The translations under genes were made by a program, and so were the position numbers. From Dendrophyllia cribrosa (taxonomy: Eukaryota; Cnidaria; Anthozoa; Scleractinia; Dendrophylliidae), in contig JAJLRJ010000002.1 of assembly GCA_024195265.1 (NCBI GenBank), forward strand, positions 49,857,853 to 49,921,852: 64,000 bases of DNA, in the 5' to 3' direction. Shown piece after piece: positions 23,201 through 50,428 of the stretch; the stretch's first letter is position 1, and every line of letters starts with the position of its first letter. The notes beneath the pieces are model-generated. The model saw only the letters and a program-made list of their open reading frames with translations, made no database searches and was not told the DNA's origin.

Positions 23201-26200
23201 TGAAATAAATTATATCATGGCATTGCTGTTAAAGGGGCTATGTCATTTATTTTTGTATTACTTTAAAAAGCCAAAAAACATGTTTGTTTCAATGGAAACC
23301 TAAAAATTATTTTGGTCAAGTTTTGTTACAAATACTCTACTAGTGCACAGAAAGCATTATTATCATTGTCCACAGATGGCCAGCTGGATGTAAATGGATT
23401 GCAACTTGAAAAAATTGGCCAACTTTTTCAAGTTCCTCCCGTACGCCGTGGATAAATCACAGAAAAACCTATTAATGTTTGTTTGTTTTTGAAGAAATTA
23501 CTTGATATTTTTTTCTTGGTGTTCTAAGAGCAATTGTATGTTCCAGCAAAGGTACTTTGTCAACTATTTGGTTCATTTGACGGGAACACAGCAAAATCTG
23601 CATGACGATGCCCCTTTTTGCATTTTTAATTTATTTACTTCCCAAACATTTTCTTAGATCAGTAAGTCAGTCACTGTCGTGTAGCCATTTCTTTTTGGGG
23701 GGAGGGGGAGAGGGCTTTCCTTTAGAATTTTAATGTATGCTCATAGTCAAGTGTTGCTCCAATGTTCAAAAAAATTTCAAAAGCAGGAAGGCAGCTCGAT
23801 CAACTGAACGAATGAATATAGCGCAAGCAGAGGGAGGACTGGGAGAGAGGCGCTGCTCACCCAGTTTCCCATCTGCTTTTTCCCTGCCCCCCCCCCCCCC
23901 CCCCCCCCCCCCCTGGCAAAAGAACATATTAGCTCGCTCGCTTAACTGACTAAAAATGGATGGTTAGCAGCAGGGTGCACCAAAGACGGTGTCCACTTGC
24001 CCCAGACAAGTGATTTTGGCTTGTGGACAAGTGAGTTATCAATCTTCATACTTGTCCTTTGGACAAGTTAGTATTCAAGAAATAATTAAAAAAATATGTT
24101 TTTATTACACTTTAACGGAAAAATCGGTATGCAGTCAGGTTTTAAAACTTGGATTATTTAACTCTACATCCAAGGACAACTAGACTAGAGTTTGGACAAC
24201 TAAAACCGGAACCTCACTTGTCCATTAAACAAGTGGAGTTCAAAATGCTTTTCTTACCCTAGTACATGTAGGCAGTCTACTGTAATAATAATTATCTGTC
24301 CCTCTAAAGCAAATATTTTAGAGGTTTTCTGCACTTGCATTCATATTTAATGCAAGTTTTACAGCACATGTAAATCTCTTACCTCTATTGATGCCAACAT
24401 AGAGAAACTGCATATGACAGGTAAAATAAAATATGGGTCAAATACTGTCAGATCTTGGAACCAAAGATATCCTCCTGTTGTGAAAGACTCCACAGGCAAA
24501 TAAGCCATCTTTCTTAGGCCCAAAAAGAATGAAATAAACAGTGGTATCTGAACAAGAGGGGCCAGAATACTCTGTAAGAGAAAACAGATATTATATTTTA
24601 TATTATTTCAAAGGAATTAAGATTTACACAGAAATTAACAGTAAACTGTCAAAAGTAATATGAACTGATACACCACTAGTGAAATTTTAATGTTAAGTAG
24701 TTGTTAAAATCTAAAATCTAAAATTTATTCAATTTAAATTCACAATGCAGGGCTCAAAATTAAAAAAAATTCTCAATTGCAATTTGCGAGTATATTTCTA
24801 AAATTTACCCCTCGGTCACATTCGCGCTAGAACCTTGCTTGCTTGACCAATTTTTGTTTACCTAGCAAATTCCTAGCTCGTTACAGGTGTGACCGACCTA
24901 GCGCGGCACTGCTTGCTTGCTTGAAAAAGAAGGCGGAGTAGCTTAATCTTCAAAAGATCCGCAGCTAAGCTTAAGAGCGCTCTGAAGTGCTCTTGAGTTG
25001 TGCTTGGTAAACAAACTTTAATTGGTTTTGTTCGAATTGACCAATAAGCAGTGTTTTTTACATCTTGACCTTTGTGGTTGACCAGAAGTTTCAGTCGAGC
25101 GTCACGCGTGAGTTTTGGCATTCGTTTTTGTAGAGAAAAAGTTTTTTCACCTTGCATTTGAAAATGTCAAGAACGCCGTCCATACCAGTTCATTGCCAAT
25201 TTGGGTTTAGCGAACTTCCATTTTTTACTAATTATACAGGTACTTATCCACCGCCGCCGGCGCCGCATGCCACGTTTCCTCGACCATTCGTCGAAGGTTT
25301 TGTACCGAACTCATGCTCAGTTTTCTATACATTCCGCTATGGCTACTGTTCCACGTACAGTTTCATCCAAAGCCGAGAAAAGTGACAAAAATGCACTTTT
25401 TCCGTTAGTTGCAACGAGTGAAACGAATACGTCGTAAAGCTTTCAGGCGAGAGATTTATATTCACAAGGCGGAGAAGAAAGGACAGTCTTCTCCTTCGTC
25501 GTATAGCCCTGAATCTTCTTAGACGTGAATACGCGCAATTGATGTAACATAAAATCGAAAACCAAAAGCACTAGATGGACATCCATTGCCTTTAACAGGC
25601 AACTCAAGCAAGCGGTGGATTTACAATGTGACCACGATGCACTTGATTAAGTTTCTAGCACTTGCTCCGGCTTGCTTGACTGACGTCATCAGCAAGCATG
25701 CTTGACAGCGATCTCAAGCGCGAATGTGACCGAGAGGTTAGTCGCAAGTTCAAACATTTTAGTGGCAAAAAGAAAACTAACTACTACTACCGGAACCGGA
25801 AATGATAAACAAGAAACTTCTGAGAAAGTCTGAAAAAGTGCGCCCGTGATACACTTCTTGGAAACCGCATTAATGGAGCATGAAATCAATGATTAAGTCA
25901 TTCAACATTCAACGTGAATTTCGCAGGATTTTTCTGATAAAATTACAACTACCAGTTACAAGTAAGACACAAGACTGTTGAATACAATATTATTATTCCT
26001 TCATTAGCTACATTTAGGCCATAAAACAGTCGCAAAATCGCGACTAATAGACAAATTTTAATCGCAAAAGCGAAATCTTTAGTAGCAAATGCACCCGATA
26101 CAGGTGCAATTTCGGGCCCTGCAATGTACATGTACAATTCACATTTTATTTTTAATTTAAAATAATTATTTCATTTAATTTAATTGGTCCTTGGGAGCTA

Positions 26201-28322
26201 TAATGTTCTTAAATCTACATGTAGCTTATCAATCAATCAATCAATGGTCTTTATTTAAACACGATGGAGTTTTAAGCATTGCTGCTTGTGGGACTGTGTA
26301 TAAAATTAACTAAAGTAACCTACCGGTAATTTGATAAAATCTTATTCAATCTATGTACAGTGTAATTAGTATGATGTGATATAAAATCATGCATAAAATT
26401 TCAAATCATAGAATGTATATAATGTGATTAATGTAATAAAAAATAATGCATACAATTTGGAATGGATTGCACTGACAATGCATCAAAGTCTATTCTTACG
26501 AGCATGTCGTCCTTCTTAACCCTTTTTAAAAACATTTTTATACTTTGTAGGTATCTTCATCACATGACACTGACAATGCATTCCATATGATTGAGCCTCG
26601 AATGTTTGATGAAATAAGTGTTAAAGCGTGGCATGACAAGTTTGTTTACATGTATGAATCTAAGATTGTTTATCACTGTGTTAATTGTGTGGTTCCAGAA
26701 AATATCCATAGCTCCCCCATGGAAGGTCATTAGAAATTCTGAAGAGGAGGGGCTCTCAACAGCCAAAGTTTAATAAAGGAAAGTATGAAGCTAAACTGGA
26801 ATTTCAGGGGGGAAGGGGGGGAGGGAAGGGGGGGGGGAAGTGGGGGGTGGGGGGGGGGGCAAGAATTAATCTAAACCAAAACCCTTCTGTAGGAGTGTTA
26901 TGGACCGACATTCTTAAAATAATACCTTGAAAGGATGACAGTCATGTTCCTGGTACAGCTGCTTTAACCTTAAACTTGCATTTGCCTTGGCAGCTGCATC
27001 ATACGAATTTGCCAGCTCCCTTAGCTGCGCTTGGACCTCTTCAATTTGCGGCTTAATATTGTTCAATTTTGCTGTGTTTGCTTGTGCCCTGACAATAAGT
27101 GGAAGGCACAAAACACGTATCACAACTGTGAGAATAGCTATAGAAGCACACCATGATACATTGCCGTAAACATGGATAAGTTCCAGTGCTTGCTGAATAA
27201 GGCCAGTCGGTGTGTTTGCACCCAAGCCTAGACTTGCCAGGCTTGGTTCACCAAGAGAAGTCACAGCATCTGCCATGTCTTTGAGCATTTCATTGTCCAT
27301 TAAGGTTTCTGGGGCATTTTGTTGCAGAAAAGGATTAGTTGACTGTCCATCTTGCAAGAGCTCTGAGTTGCCTATTGAGAAACAAGATGATTTGACATTG
27401 TGACTGATCACATCAGACATAAACATTGTAACTCAAGAAATGATAGAATAATATTTATATAACTGTAGAAAATAATACATGGAAGCACAGAGATAGGAAA
27501 TTTGTCTTTTGAGTGTTCAGCTTCATATCTCCAAGCTGCTATGTATTATTTGGTTTATTGGTAATTATTACCATTGAAGTTTTTGTGAATTTGTGTTTGT
27601 TTTTTTGTTGTTGTTTTTTTCAGGCTTGACACTAACTTTCCAGCTTACTAACCTAGAGGCTAGAGACAGGCTAGGGTGGGAGGGAGACGGGCTAGGAAGG
27701 GAGGGAGACAGGCTAGGGAGGGAGGGAGACAGGCTAGGGAGGGAGACTGGCTAGGGAGGGAGGGGGTGTGGATGGACATGGATTGATGAAATTCACGGAT
27801 GCAATACACTTATGATAAAACCAATTGGACTTATTTTTTTTTCTAGTAGCTCGTAGTTTAGGAATGCATTTTTCATTTAACAACCGCGTCAGACCAATAT
27901 ATTTTATAGCTTTAAATGCTTGGCAGCTCGGTTAGTTACCCGAAGAACTGTCTCCTGCAATACACCTTGCACCTTGTACAGCCCAAGGAAAACTACCACA
28001 TCTGACGCCTTTATAGCTGCAAGATCCAGGAAATTTTGCCAAAGCAAAGCTTGTTTTTCTTGTCACACCATCTGTGACGTAATTTCGCATTGGAACCTCT
28101 CCGCTCCACGGAGAAAATATCTGAAAATAAAATTGTATTAAAGTACGTTCGAACAGTCAAGTACGGTACCGTTCTCTCAACGCTTCACACACCTCGTTAA
28201 TCGAAAAATTTACTTACCTTTCTGTTTGTCTTTGTAGAAATTCTCCATGTTTTCAGGCACGATGCTGTTCTGTGAAACTGAGAACCGTTTATAGATCCTA
28301 CACGTGCGAAGAAGGCCGCCAT
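20206..28322 (-). CDS. OXA1L: Mitochondrial inner-membrane insertase OXA1L
   Basis: Seven exons join in frame: 28322-28218, 28120-27940, 27371-26926, 24571-24383, 22215-22111, 21345-21189 and 20555-20206 (stop included). This gives 510 residues against about 435-495 in mammals. All introns are GT-AG. The N terminus (MAAFFARVGSINGSQFHRTA) is basic and Ser/Thr-rich, as in a mitochondrial presequence. The YidC/Oxa1 core follows: a first membrane segment at about 165-190 (VSWCASIAILTVVIRVLCLP), the IKPQIEEVQAQL loop, then SILAPLVQIPLFISFFLGLR and three further hydrophobic stretches ending in IFSYWVTSNLFTIGQ. The C-terminal tail is Lys/Arg-rich (NRKVKKEQRKKRDQLR), the part that contacts mitoribosomes in known homologues. 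The family inserts mitochondrially made and some imported proteins into the inner membrane. The start was chosen for its YY1-type context and presequence. Confidence 0.97.
20664..21052 (+). mobile_element. MITE (CCCTTTCACTCCCA family), three internal units
   Basis: The ends read AACCCTTTAACTCG and TGGGAATGAAAGGGTT, inverted repeats of a 14-16 bp TIR. Inside are three tandem 88-bp units starting ACAAATGGTACCATGC at about 20742, 20830 and 20918. It lies in the last OXA1L intron. Confidence 0.85.
21458..21664 (+). repeat. Dispersed repeat, copy 1 of 2
   Basis: Shares GCGATTTTATT, TTTAATGATCAG, GGATTTAAAAAAAAAACTCGG, CTTCTCGGTGTTTG and CCTCGTGTTTGATATATTA with 41518-41729. The TCCAAACACC...GGTGTTTGGA pair makes it a loose inverted repeat. 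It lies in an OXA1L intron. Confidence 0.75.
22392..22599. mobile_element. MITE with GTTACGCGACCCTTC ends
   Basis: The left end GTTACGCGACCCTTCGAATC and right end GAAGGGTCGCATAAC are inverted. A second inner inverted pair (ACCCTGCCGTCAATCATACC and GGTATGATTGACGGCAG) continues the arms. It lies in an OXA1L intron. Confidence 0.9.
22935..23046. repeat. Imperfect inverted repeat
   Basis: GTTGGTTTGTATCAGAAAT is mirrored by ATTTCTGATACAAACCAAC, and the outer GGGCAGTGC/GCACTGCCC pair brackets it. Probably a short MITE in an OXA1L intron. Confidence 0.8.
23229..23622 (+). mobile_element. Dispersed element, forward copy
   Basis: Starts TTAAAGGGGCTATGTCATTT and contains CAACTTGAAAAAATTGGCCA and CAAAGGTACTTTGTCAACTA. 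The same sequence occurs in reverse orientation at 47472-47866, so it is a mobile family rather than unique intron. Confidence 0.85.
23887..23913. repeat. Poly-C tract
   Basis: Twenty-seven C in an OXA1L intron. Confidence 0.9.
24811..25735. mobile_element. Non-autonomous DNA transposon, CTCGGTCACATTCGCGCT ends
   Basis: The left end CTCGGTCACATTCGCGCT and right end AGCGCGAATGTGACCGAG (one-base differences allowed) are inverted over about 925 bp. Direct and inverted GCTTGCTTG motifs lie just inside each end. Short ORFs in the middle on both strands have no recognisable transposase. It lies in an OXA1L intron. Confidence 0.85.
26227..26262 (-). repeat. LINE 3' tail with (TTGA)n
   Basis: On the minus strand, AAATAAAGACCATTGATTG is followed by more TTGA repeats. 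The same AATAAAGA-(TGAT)n arrangement ends the LINE at 29969-30176, so this is a retrotransposon tail in an OXA1L intron; the rest of the element was not recognised. Confidence 0.6.
26806..26862. repeat. G-rich tract
   Basis: Interrupted runs of G with A and T, in an OXA1L intron close to the 446-bp exon. Confidence 0.8.
27655..27772. repeat. Purine minisatellite (GGGAGGGAGACAGGCTAG)
   Basis: Four to five imperfect copies of a unit of about 24 bp, in an OXA1L intron. Confidence 0.85.
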
Positions 28323-28325
28323 CTT
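28315..28325 (-). promoter_or_regulatory. YY1-type motif over the OXA1L start codon
   Basis: Minus-strand AAGATGGCGGC is an exact AAnATGGCGGC YY1 motif whose ATG is the inferred start codon. This placement is well known for nuclear genes of mitochondrial and ribosomal proteins. It also supports the choice of start. Confidence 0.65.
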
Positions 28326-28608
28326 TTTTTCGCGGATGAATAACTTCAAGTACGCTGAAAGCTAATGTCCCAAAAGTGTCACAGTCTACCCACTCCCTTG
28401 AAAACATCAAAGTTTTGGGGTGGGCAAACTGACAAAAAATATTCGTGAAAGGGAAAATTAAAAGAAAAAAAATCATGCACAGGAACCAACCCACAAAAAA
28501 AATTCTGCATCGATCCTCACAAAGTTTCCTTACCATCAAAAGAAAAAAATTCGTGCAGAAAACTTTAAAATCCTGCAGAGAAAAAAAAATTCATGCGAGC
28601 TGCAAAAT

Positions 28609-28627
28609 CCCCCCCCCCCCCCCCCCC
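28609..28627. repeat. Poly-C tract at a repeat-element end
   Basis: Nineteen C followed by TAATTTTTGTAATGGTCTG, like the arrangement after the 1207-1242 tract. Confidence 0.75.
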
Positions 28628-29533
28628 TCTATAATTTTTGTAATGGTCTGTCCCTAAGAAAACAATTGTTTCCGCAATTAACAAGCCAAGAAAATTCACC
28701 ACTTTTGACCATTTTATCGATCAGCGGAGAGCTCTCGCGAAGGTATAGAATAGTACGTTTTTTTCATTAATTTATTATTTTATTTATTTTTCCTTTGGTC
28801 TGGCTCCTGACTTTCGGGGGGAACTCTGTGCATTTTTGGGTGGTGGTGTGCCCTCACTCTAATCCTGACCAATTTTGCAACTAGATCCCTACCCTATGAT
28901 ACCTTATTCTAACCAAGATTCTCTGATTTTTATACCCTATCCCAGGCTCAACTGTTTGAAAACCATATCCTTCACAGCGGCACATACCGCATCACCCTCG
29001 GCAGCTAGTAAGCTTATATACGAGAGTACCCCTACCATACTGAGTCCCAGGAGGCACTCCAGATTTCAAGTGACGGGGATAATCGAATGTCGGGAAAAAT
29101 CAAAACCCAAAAAATCCCAAGGGCTTCCAACAAAACTCAAAAAAATCCCTGGACAAAAAGTTAACCCCCAAAAAATCCCATGCGGAATGATGCGCATTTT
29201 AACATTTTTATTAATTTTGCGCAATACAAATTTTATTATTATTATTATTATGATTATTATTATTGTTATTATTTATTAACGTCTTGTTGGATACATAGTA
29301 TGGAATTAAAGACCGATACAATGAGTCAAAATTACAGTTACAATTAGGTTAAGTTTTCATTGTCTTTTGTAATATAGTTGACATGTAATGTATACGTAAC
29401 ATCGGAAAAACGTAGGGCTCCGCCTAGAAAAATAAAAATGATAGACAGAAATAAAACTAATGAAAAATATACAGAAAACAATGAATAATTGAATAATTAG
29501 TGTGTTTCTTCGCGAATATTGAGGCCATGAGGT

Positions 29534-30228
29534 ACCCGGGGGGGGGGGGGGGGGTACTCCCCCAAAATACCTATACGGGTATGTGCCGCCTAACGGGGTC
29601 GTGATTTTGGGACTCCTGATCTAGAACGGGGGTATCCATTTTAGAGACGTTTCCTAGAACTGGGTATAATATTTCGAACGCACGAAAGCTTCAGATTATC
29701 AGCAGCCATTTTTTCTAGACCGGGGTATTAAAAATTGCACAAAAACAATGAACTGCAAGGCTGATCTGACCACGTAAAAATATAAAAAAGTAAAATTTGC
29801 GAGACATCATCACGATAGAAACCGATAAAGCAGGATCGTAACCGTGGACAATTGGTCTTCTGCAGTTTACTTTTATTAACAATTGGCCTATTTCTAGAAC
29901 GGGGTATCATTTTGAGTGCAAATTCTTTCTAAGTCCAAATTTGGAGACCAGGGCGTTACATACCGAGGGGCGGTTCTCTGGAATAGTCTATCAAATACTA
30001 TTAAAGGACAGACAAGCCTGAAATCGTTTATATCATATTTGTAATTTAGTATAATTTTAATGACCATATTTATTTAATATTGTATTTTTTTATTGCATGA
30101 TTTTTGCACGGCTCTCTGGAAGAGCATTTTTATGAATGAGATTCCGTGACTAAATAAAGATGATTGATTGATTGATACCCACCCAAAATATACCCGAGTA
30201 CCCTCCCCCCCCCCCCCCCCCCCGGGAT
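29534..30228. mobile_element. Poly-G/poly-C-bounded element with nested LINE
   Basis: Begins ACCC then 17 G then TACTCCC, and ends GAGTACCCT then 19 C then GGGA, so the poly-G and poly-C tracts form inverted ends. A LINE tail (29969-30176) has inserted near the right end and separates the terminal part (ACCCACCCAAAATATACCCG) from the rest. Confidence 0.7.
29969..30176 (+). mobile_element. Severely 5'-truncated LINE tail
   Basis: The plus strand encodes AVLWNSLSNTIKGQTSLKSF and a stop at about 30042, the C-terminal signature of a non-LTR retrotransposon, then about 110 bp of 3' UTR ending TAAATAAAGATGATTGATTG. This differs in sequence and tail type (TTGA repeats, not poly-A) from the LINE at 11079. 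Confidence 0.8.
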
Positions 30229-30787
30229 GAGGTAGCCATCTATATAAATTAGCCATTTATATAAATTTTAGCTCTAGCCTACTTAAATATTCGCTCTATA
30301 AAATTGCCATTACTCATGATAATGTGGCGTCATAACGACTCGGGCACTACCACGAATCTTCAGATTGTTTTGAAAACCCAAAAAATCCCTACTTATATCA
30401 AGCCACGCAAAACATACTTGCCAAATTTTTCTACCCAAAAATAAAACCCGGAATCGTAAATTTTAACCCCCAAAAAATCCTTCGATCATCCCCCCTCTCA
30501 CTCCAGGGGACGGGATGGAAGGAGAAGACCCTGGTAGGAACGAGGTTGACAGATAAGCGCAGCTCTTCTTATTTCAAACTTATTTCATTGGACCTGGTTA
30601 TCACGCAGCTCTATTGTTTTCAGGGCTAGGGTCCATTGTTGTGTTGTTTGTTCTATTGTTTTCTCAGCAAATTAGAGAAGACCTTTACAAACCGCCAAAA
30701 ATTTGAAATGGAGATTTGTTTGAACTTGCCCAGCGTCGCTAGCGAAGCCAAACGAGGATTGGGTACGATTGTTTTCTGTTGCTGGGG

Positions 30788-30795
30788 TGACGTCA
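30788..30795. promoter_or_regulatory. Palindromic CRE upstream of the kinesin gene
   Basis: TGACGTCA lies within the longer palindrome GGGTGACGTCATCCC, about 235 bp upstream of the proposed first exon at 31031. It matches the CREB/ATF consensus. Use as a promoter element is inferred from position only. Confidence 0.45.
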
Positions 30796-31030
30796 TCCCA
30801 GAGGAACTGACACGCCGGGAGTAAAACCGTCTCATTCCTTCGTTGTTAAAAATTATTCAACCAAAGACTGGCGTCAATGCAACTTCTTTAAAGTTCAGGG
30901 AAAGTTAGTGATCGAAGGTGTTCTTAGGGCTACTTGCGTAATTGTGTTTATGGGGCTAAGATCTTATGCATTGAACGAATAGAACGGTGTGTGTACGTAA
31001 ACTTAAACTACCTTGAGCAGAAATCTAAAT

Positions 31031-31056
31031 ATGTTGTCTCCGCGTGATCGATCGAG
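31031..31056 (+). other. Possible 5' exon of the kinesin transcript
   Basis: ATGTTGTCTCCGCGTGATCG... ends at a good donor (GAG|GTAAGG). If translated from its ATG, it joins the 31175 acceptor out of the kinesin frame and stops early. It is therefore more likely untranslated or a short upstream ORF. Only transcript data could decide. Confidence 0.4.
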
Positions 31057-31207
31057 GTAAGGTTTCACGTTGCAGAAAATTGCTTTTCAAGAAAGAATCG
31101 TACTCTGTACTCAAGTAATTTCGGTGTAGATTTGATTGTATTTTCATTCACTGTAACTTGTGTCCTTGTCGTAGAATTCGTCATCCCACTCCGCATTCAA
31201 AACACCG

Positions 31208-47026
<15,819 letters not shown>

Positions 47027-47471
47027 TCAGTACTTTTCGTTTCTCTTTTTTATAAGATACGAAGCTATTGAATTCCAGAATATGTTTTATATATTGAAGT
47101 CTTTTCACTAAGGAAAGTAAATTTGTACATAGCTTTTTTTCTAGTTCTTTGAATGATGCAAGGTTTATTCTTTGCGAAAAGAACACCTTAAAGTTAATAG
47201 GCTGCAATTGTTAAACAAAAAATAACAGACTTTGAGAAAACAAACTTGATGGCGCGGCAGTCTGGTGGTAATAGCTTCGAAGTTTCGAATTTCGAATGTT
47301 TCTTAGTCTGTGTGAAGAAAGAGAAGGGAAAGGGAGCATTCATGGGCGCGTGCACCCCACCCCCTCGGAAGGGGTGGGGTGCACGGTGGATTCAAAATTG
47401 GTGCTAGACCTGTGTTAAAGTGACCGTGTCCTGGCTGATATATCGCGTTTTTATAAGGAAGGCCGATAGTT

Positions 47472-47866
47472 TGCTTTAAAGAGGCATTGTTACGCATATT
47501 TTTCTGTGTTTTCGTCAGAATACACCAAATAGTTGACAAAGTACCTTTGCTCAAACATAAAATTGGTCTTGGAACACCAAGAAGATAATATCAAAGGATT
47601 TTTTCAAGGAAAAACAAACCTTAATCAGTTTTTCTGTGATTTTTCCACGACACTTGGGAGGAACTTGAAAAAATTGGCCAATTTTTTCAAGGTGCAATCC
47701 ATATACATCCTGGTCATCCGCAGCCAAAGATAACGAATACTTGTTTCTGTGCACTGATAGAGTATTTGTCAAAAAAACTGGACCTTTATTTTTAGGTTTC
47801 CATTGAAAAAATACTGTTTTTGTCTTTTCAAAGTGATACTAAAAATAGGTGACATAGCCCCTTTAA
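47472..47866 (-). mobile_element. Dispersed element, reverse copy
   Basis: Reverse complement of the 23229-23622 element: GTTGACAAAGTACCTTTG, TGGCCAATTTTTTCAAG and the closing GACATAGCCCCTTTAA are all present. Confidence 0.85.
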
Positions 47867-48113
47867 ACCTGCTTTATTACCATGAAATAGGAAGAAAAAC
47901 TCGCCAAAAGTGATCAAAGAAAAAAATATATGAATTACAGAGACAAAACAACAGCTGAACAGCAAAACGTTTTACCAAAGTGGTAATTTTGATCAGTTCT
48001 TCACCGCCTGTCATGAAATCAAAGTTGATAAACTGTAATCCACTTTAATCCTTGCAATCCCGTACTTTATCCTCAAACCACTTGTTTTGGTTTGCTCTGT
48101 AGAATCTTTTATC

Positions 48114-48247
48114 TAATAGAGGTTTTGCACGGCAGCCATGTTGCATGGCAGGAACAATGAAATGCATTAGAAAGAACATTTTTCCCATGGGGAAAAGAAT
48201 CTATTGTTCCTGCCATGCAACATGGCTGCCGTGCAAAACCTCTATTT
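48114..48247. mobile_element. Palindromic MITE, AATAGAGGTTTTGCACGGC ends
   Basis: AATAGAGGTTTTGCACGGCA through CATGGCAGGAACAAT is mirrored almost perfectly by ATTGTTCCTGCCATGCAACA through CCGTGCAAAACCTCTATT, with arms of about 50 bp. Confidence 0.93.
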
Positions 48248-50142
48248 GTTTATATTCGGTGGCATTTGGCGATATTACGTGCAAATTAGATAAGTGAAAT
48301 TTGGATATATCGACGGGACCCCCGCCTTGGTCCTGCATTTTGATGCAAGGGAAATTATTTTGAATTATAAGTTATTGGCTAAGATTTCTATAATCAATGT
48401 GATAAAATAGGTGATAACAAAAATATATTTCTATTTAAGGCACAATTTTCATAAATGAAAAAATAATATTTGTAATTTATATTCGATATTATTGTACAGA
48501 TTTTATTTCCTCAGAAAGGTTTAGTTAGGTAGATTTTCTATAATTTTTTTTGAAAAATTTTGCACGCTTGTACAGAGCCCGGAATGTGATTTCTAAAATT
48601 TGCGAGACGTTTTTTTACGTCACTTATTTATACAACGTTTTATTCCTCTTTGGAAAGAAAGAGATCGAAGTTACATGAAAACTGTAAATAAACTAGCCAA
48701 ATCAAACAATCTTGTGTGTGCGTGGTGAAGAAGTGAGACTAACATTTGTTTCAAACGATATCGCATTGCTCCCTCTTGCGATGTGCCTAACAACAACAAA
48801 ACAAAGTTATCATAAATAATGTAAAGTCTGGTTCACACCAGTGACATAACGACATAAGAACATGGACATAATGACATAAAGAAAAGATCAGGGTTTTTTT
48901 CCTTATGTCGTTATGTTTATTATGTTCCTATAGAGTACTTAAGGGTGACGTCACAAAAACGTAAATTTGTGAAATTATGGGATTTGATTAAATTGATTCG
49001 GAAGGACATGACGAAAAATTCCCGCTTGCCTAAAATCAGCATCTTTTTGCAATTTGTGGGGTGAGATATTGGCCCTTTTATGCTCCATACAAAACGTAAT
49101 CAGAGTTCGCACAGTCTTGAAAAGTCCTTGAATTTTCTCCAACATAAAATCTGTAGGAGTCGAAGAAAAGTTGCATTGTGTGCGTTATTATTCAGTGGAT
49201 AATTTGTCTGAAAAGGCTGAATCGACTGGAGATATATCTTTCGTGACACAATCAAATTCTCTCAGAAAAACTTCCAAAGAAAAGGCAAATGAACTAAAGA
49301 ACCTAGAGAAGAAGATGGAGGAGCAACTCCTGGCATTAAAAACCTGTTAATTTAGAAGGTGCACATGATTTATATTGTTTAACCTGTAACATTACATTCA
49401 TTAGAGGGTCCTTGAAAACTAAATTTGGTCCTTGAAAAGTCCTTGAAAAAAGGTTGCAATTTTCTGTATGAACCCTGGTAATGAACCAAGGCAAAATGAG
49501 AGGGGTTTGTATGGAGTCATCAGAGCATAACGGTGCTGATTTGTGGCAAGCGGGTATTTTTCGTCATTTTTCCTTTCCGAATATCTAACCAAATCCCATA
49601 ATTTCACAAATTTAGTTTGTGACGTCATCACTTTAGTACTCTATTACGCCGCTATGTTGTGTTGTTCACACTGGTGACATAAAACATCGATATAAGTTGT
49701 GTTTTGCATTTGCGTGACCTCGCCGTTATGTTGGAAGTGCGAACCAGGCTTAGAACAAGCTGAATTTTGGGCTTTGAACCCTTCTGCTCCCGACTCCCCA
49801 CCCTCCGATCCCCTCATTCCAATGCTTTCCCCATCGGTAAGGCAGATGACCATCAACCATCGCATTTGGAACGTGCAAAATTTATGCGCAAGCCTTATGC
49901 ACTGGTCAGCAGAATTCCCGAGAAAAGTTTACAGCCGATGGATGGAAGAAAGGACGGAATGAAATTTGCATATTTGTCCCCATCTGCTATAGCTCGTTCA
50001 CTACGCTTCGCGCATTCACGAGTTAAAGTAATGAAAGTGATCTTATGTCACGAGTGTGGAGACAAAGAAACAAAATCTGAGTCCCAGACAGGAATCGAAC
50101 CCATGCCTTGTAAAATATAAAATGCCTCGGCTCTCTGTGAGT

Positions 50143-50212
50143 CCTCGTTGGCTCAATGGGTTGAATGTCCGACAGGTTATCGGAAGGCATCGGTTTGATT
50201 CTCATCGGGAGT
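50143..50212 (+). repeat. tRNA-derived SINE-like segment, left copy
   Basis: GTTGGCTCAATGG fits an RNA polymerase III A box and GGTTTGATTCT a decayed B box at tRNA-like spacing. Just upstream on the other strand, TGGGTTCGATTCCTGTC is a good B box (50078-50104). This is a tRNA-related repeat and not a tRNA gene. Confidence 0.5.
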
Positions 50213-50319
50213 TCGTTCTGTTCGATGTTGTTGTTAGCGTTTAATTTTTCGGCTGACCGTGCACACCCACAACAGATTTTGAACGTTGTTCAAGCAATTA
50301 ACAATCGGAAATGTTTCCC

Positions 50320-50428
50320 CAACCTCGTCCCCAGGGTCTTCTCGGTTTTCAATATGGCGGCACTCGGGGAGAAGTTTCTCCTCTCAAACCGCCATTTTGA
50401 AAACCGAGAAGCCCCTGGGAACGAGGTT
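50320..50428. mobile_element. MITE, CAACCTCGTCCCCAGGG ends, 9-bp TSD
   Basis: A 109-bp palindromic element. CAACCTCGTCCCCAGGG is inverted as CCCTGGGAACGAGGTTG. It is flanked by ATGTTTCCC at 50311-50319 and 50429-50437. The right duplication copy has a single AAGTTTCCC (60639-60647) and no element, so it preserves the empty site. Confidence 0.96.

Larger units (their letters stand above)
28326..31030. other. Divergent spacer between OXA1L and the kinesin gene
   Basis: This 2.7-kb spacer should hold both promoters. Most of it is repeat: poly-C at 28609, a decayed poly-G-family element at about 28815-29060, a (TTA)n stretch near 29230, and the nested element 29534-30228. The likely promoter parts are the ends, including a palindromic CRE at 30788-30795 on the kinesin side. 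Confidence 0.55.
47027..49858. other. Spacer between the kinesin gene and the GPCR duplication
   Basis: No exon was recognised. It holds the kinesin 3' UTR, an inverted CACCCC/GGGGTG hairpin near 47355-47382, the reverse copy of the 23229 element, a palindromic MITE at 48114, and a repeated CTTGAAAAGTCCTTGAA-type motif near 49120 and 49415-49450. Confidence 0.5.
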
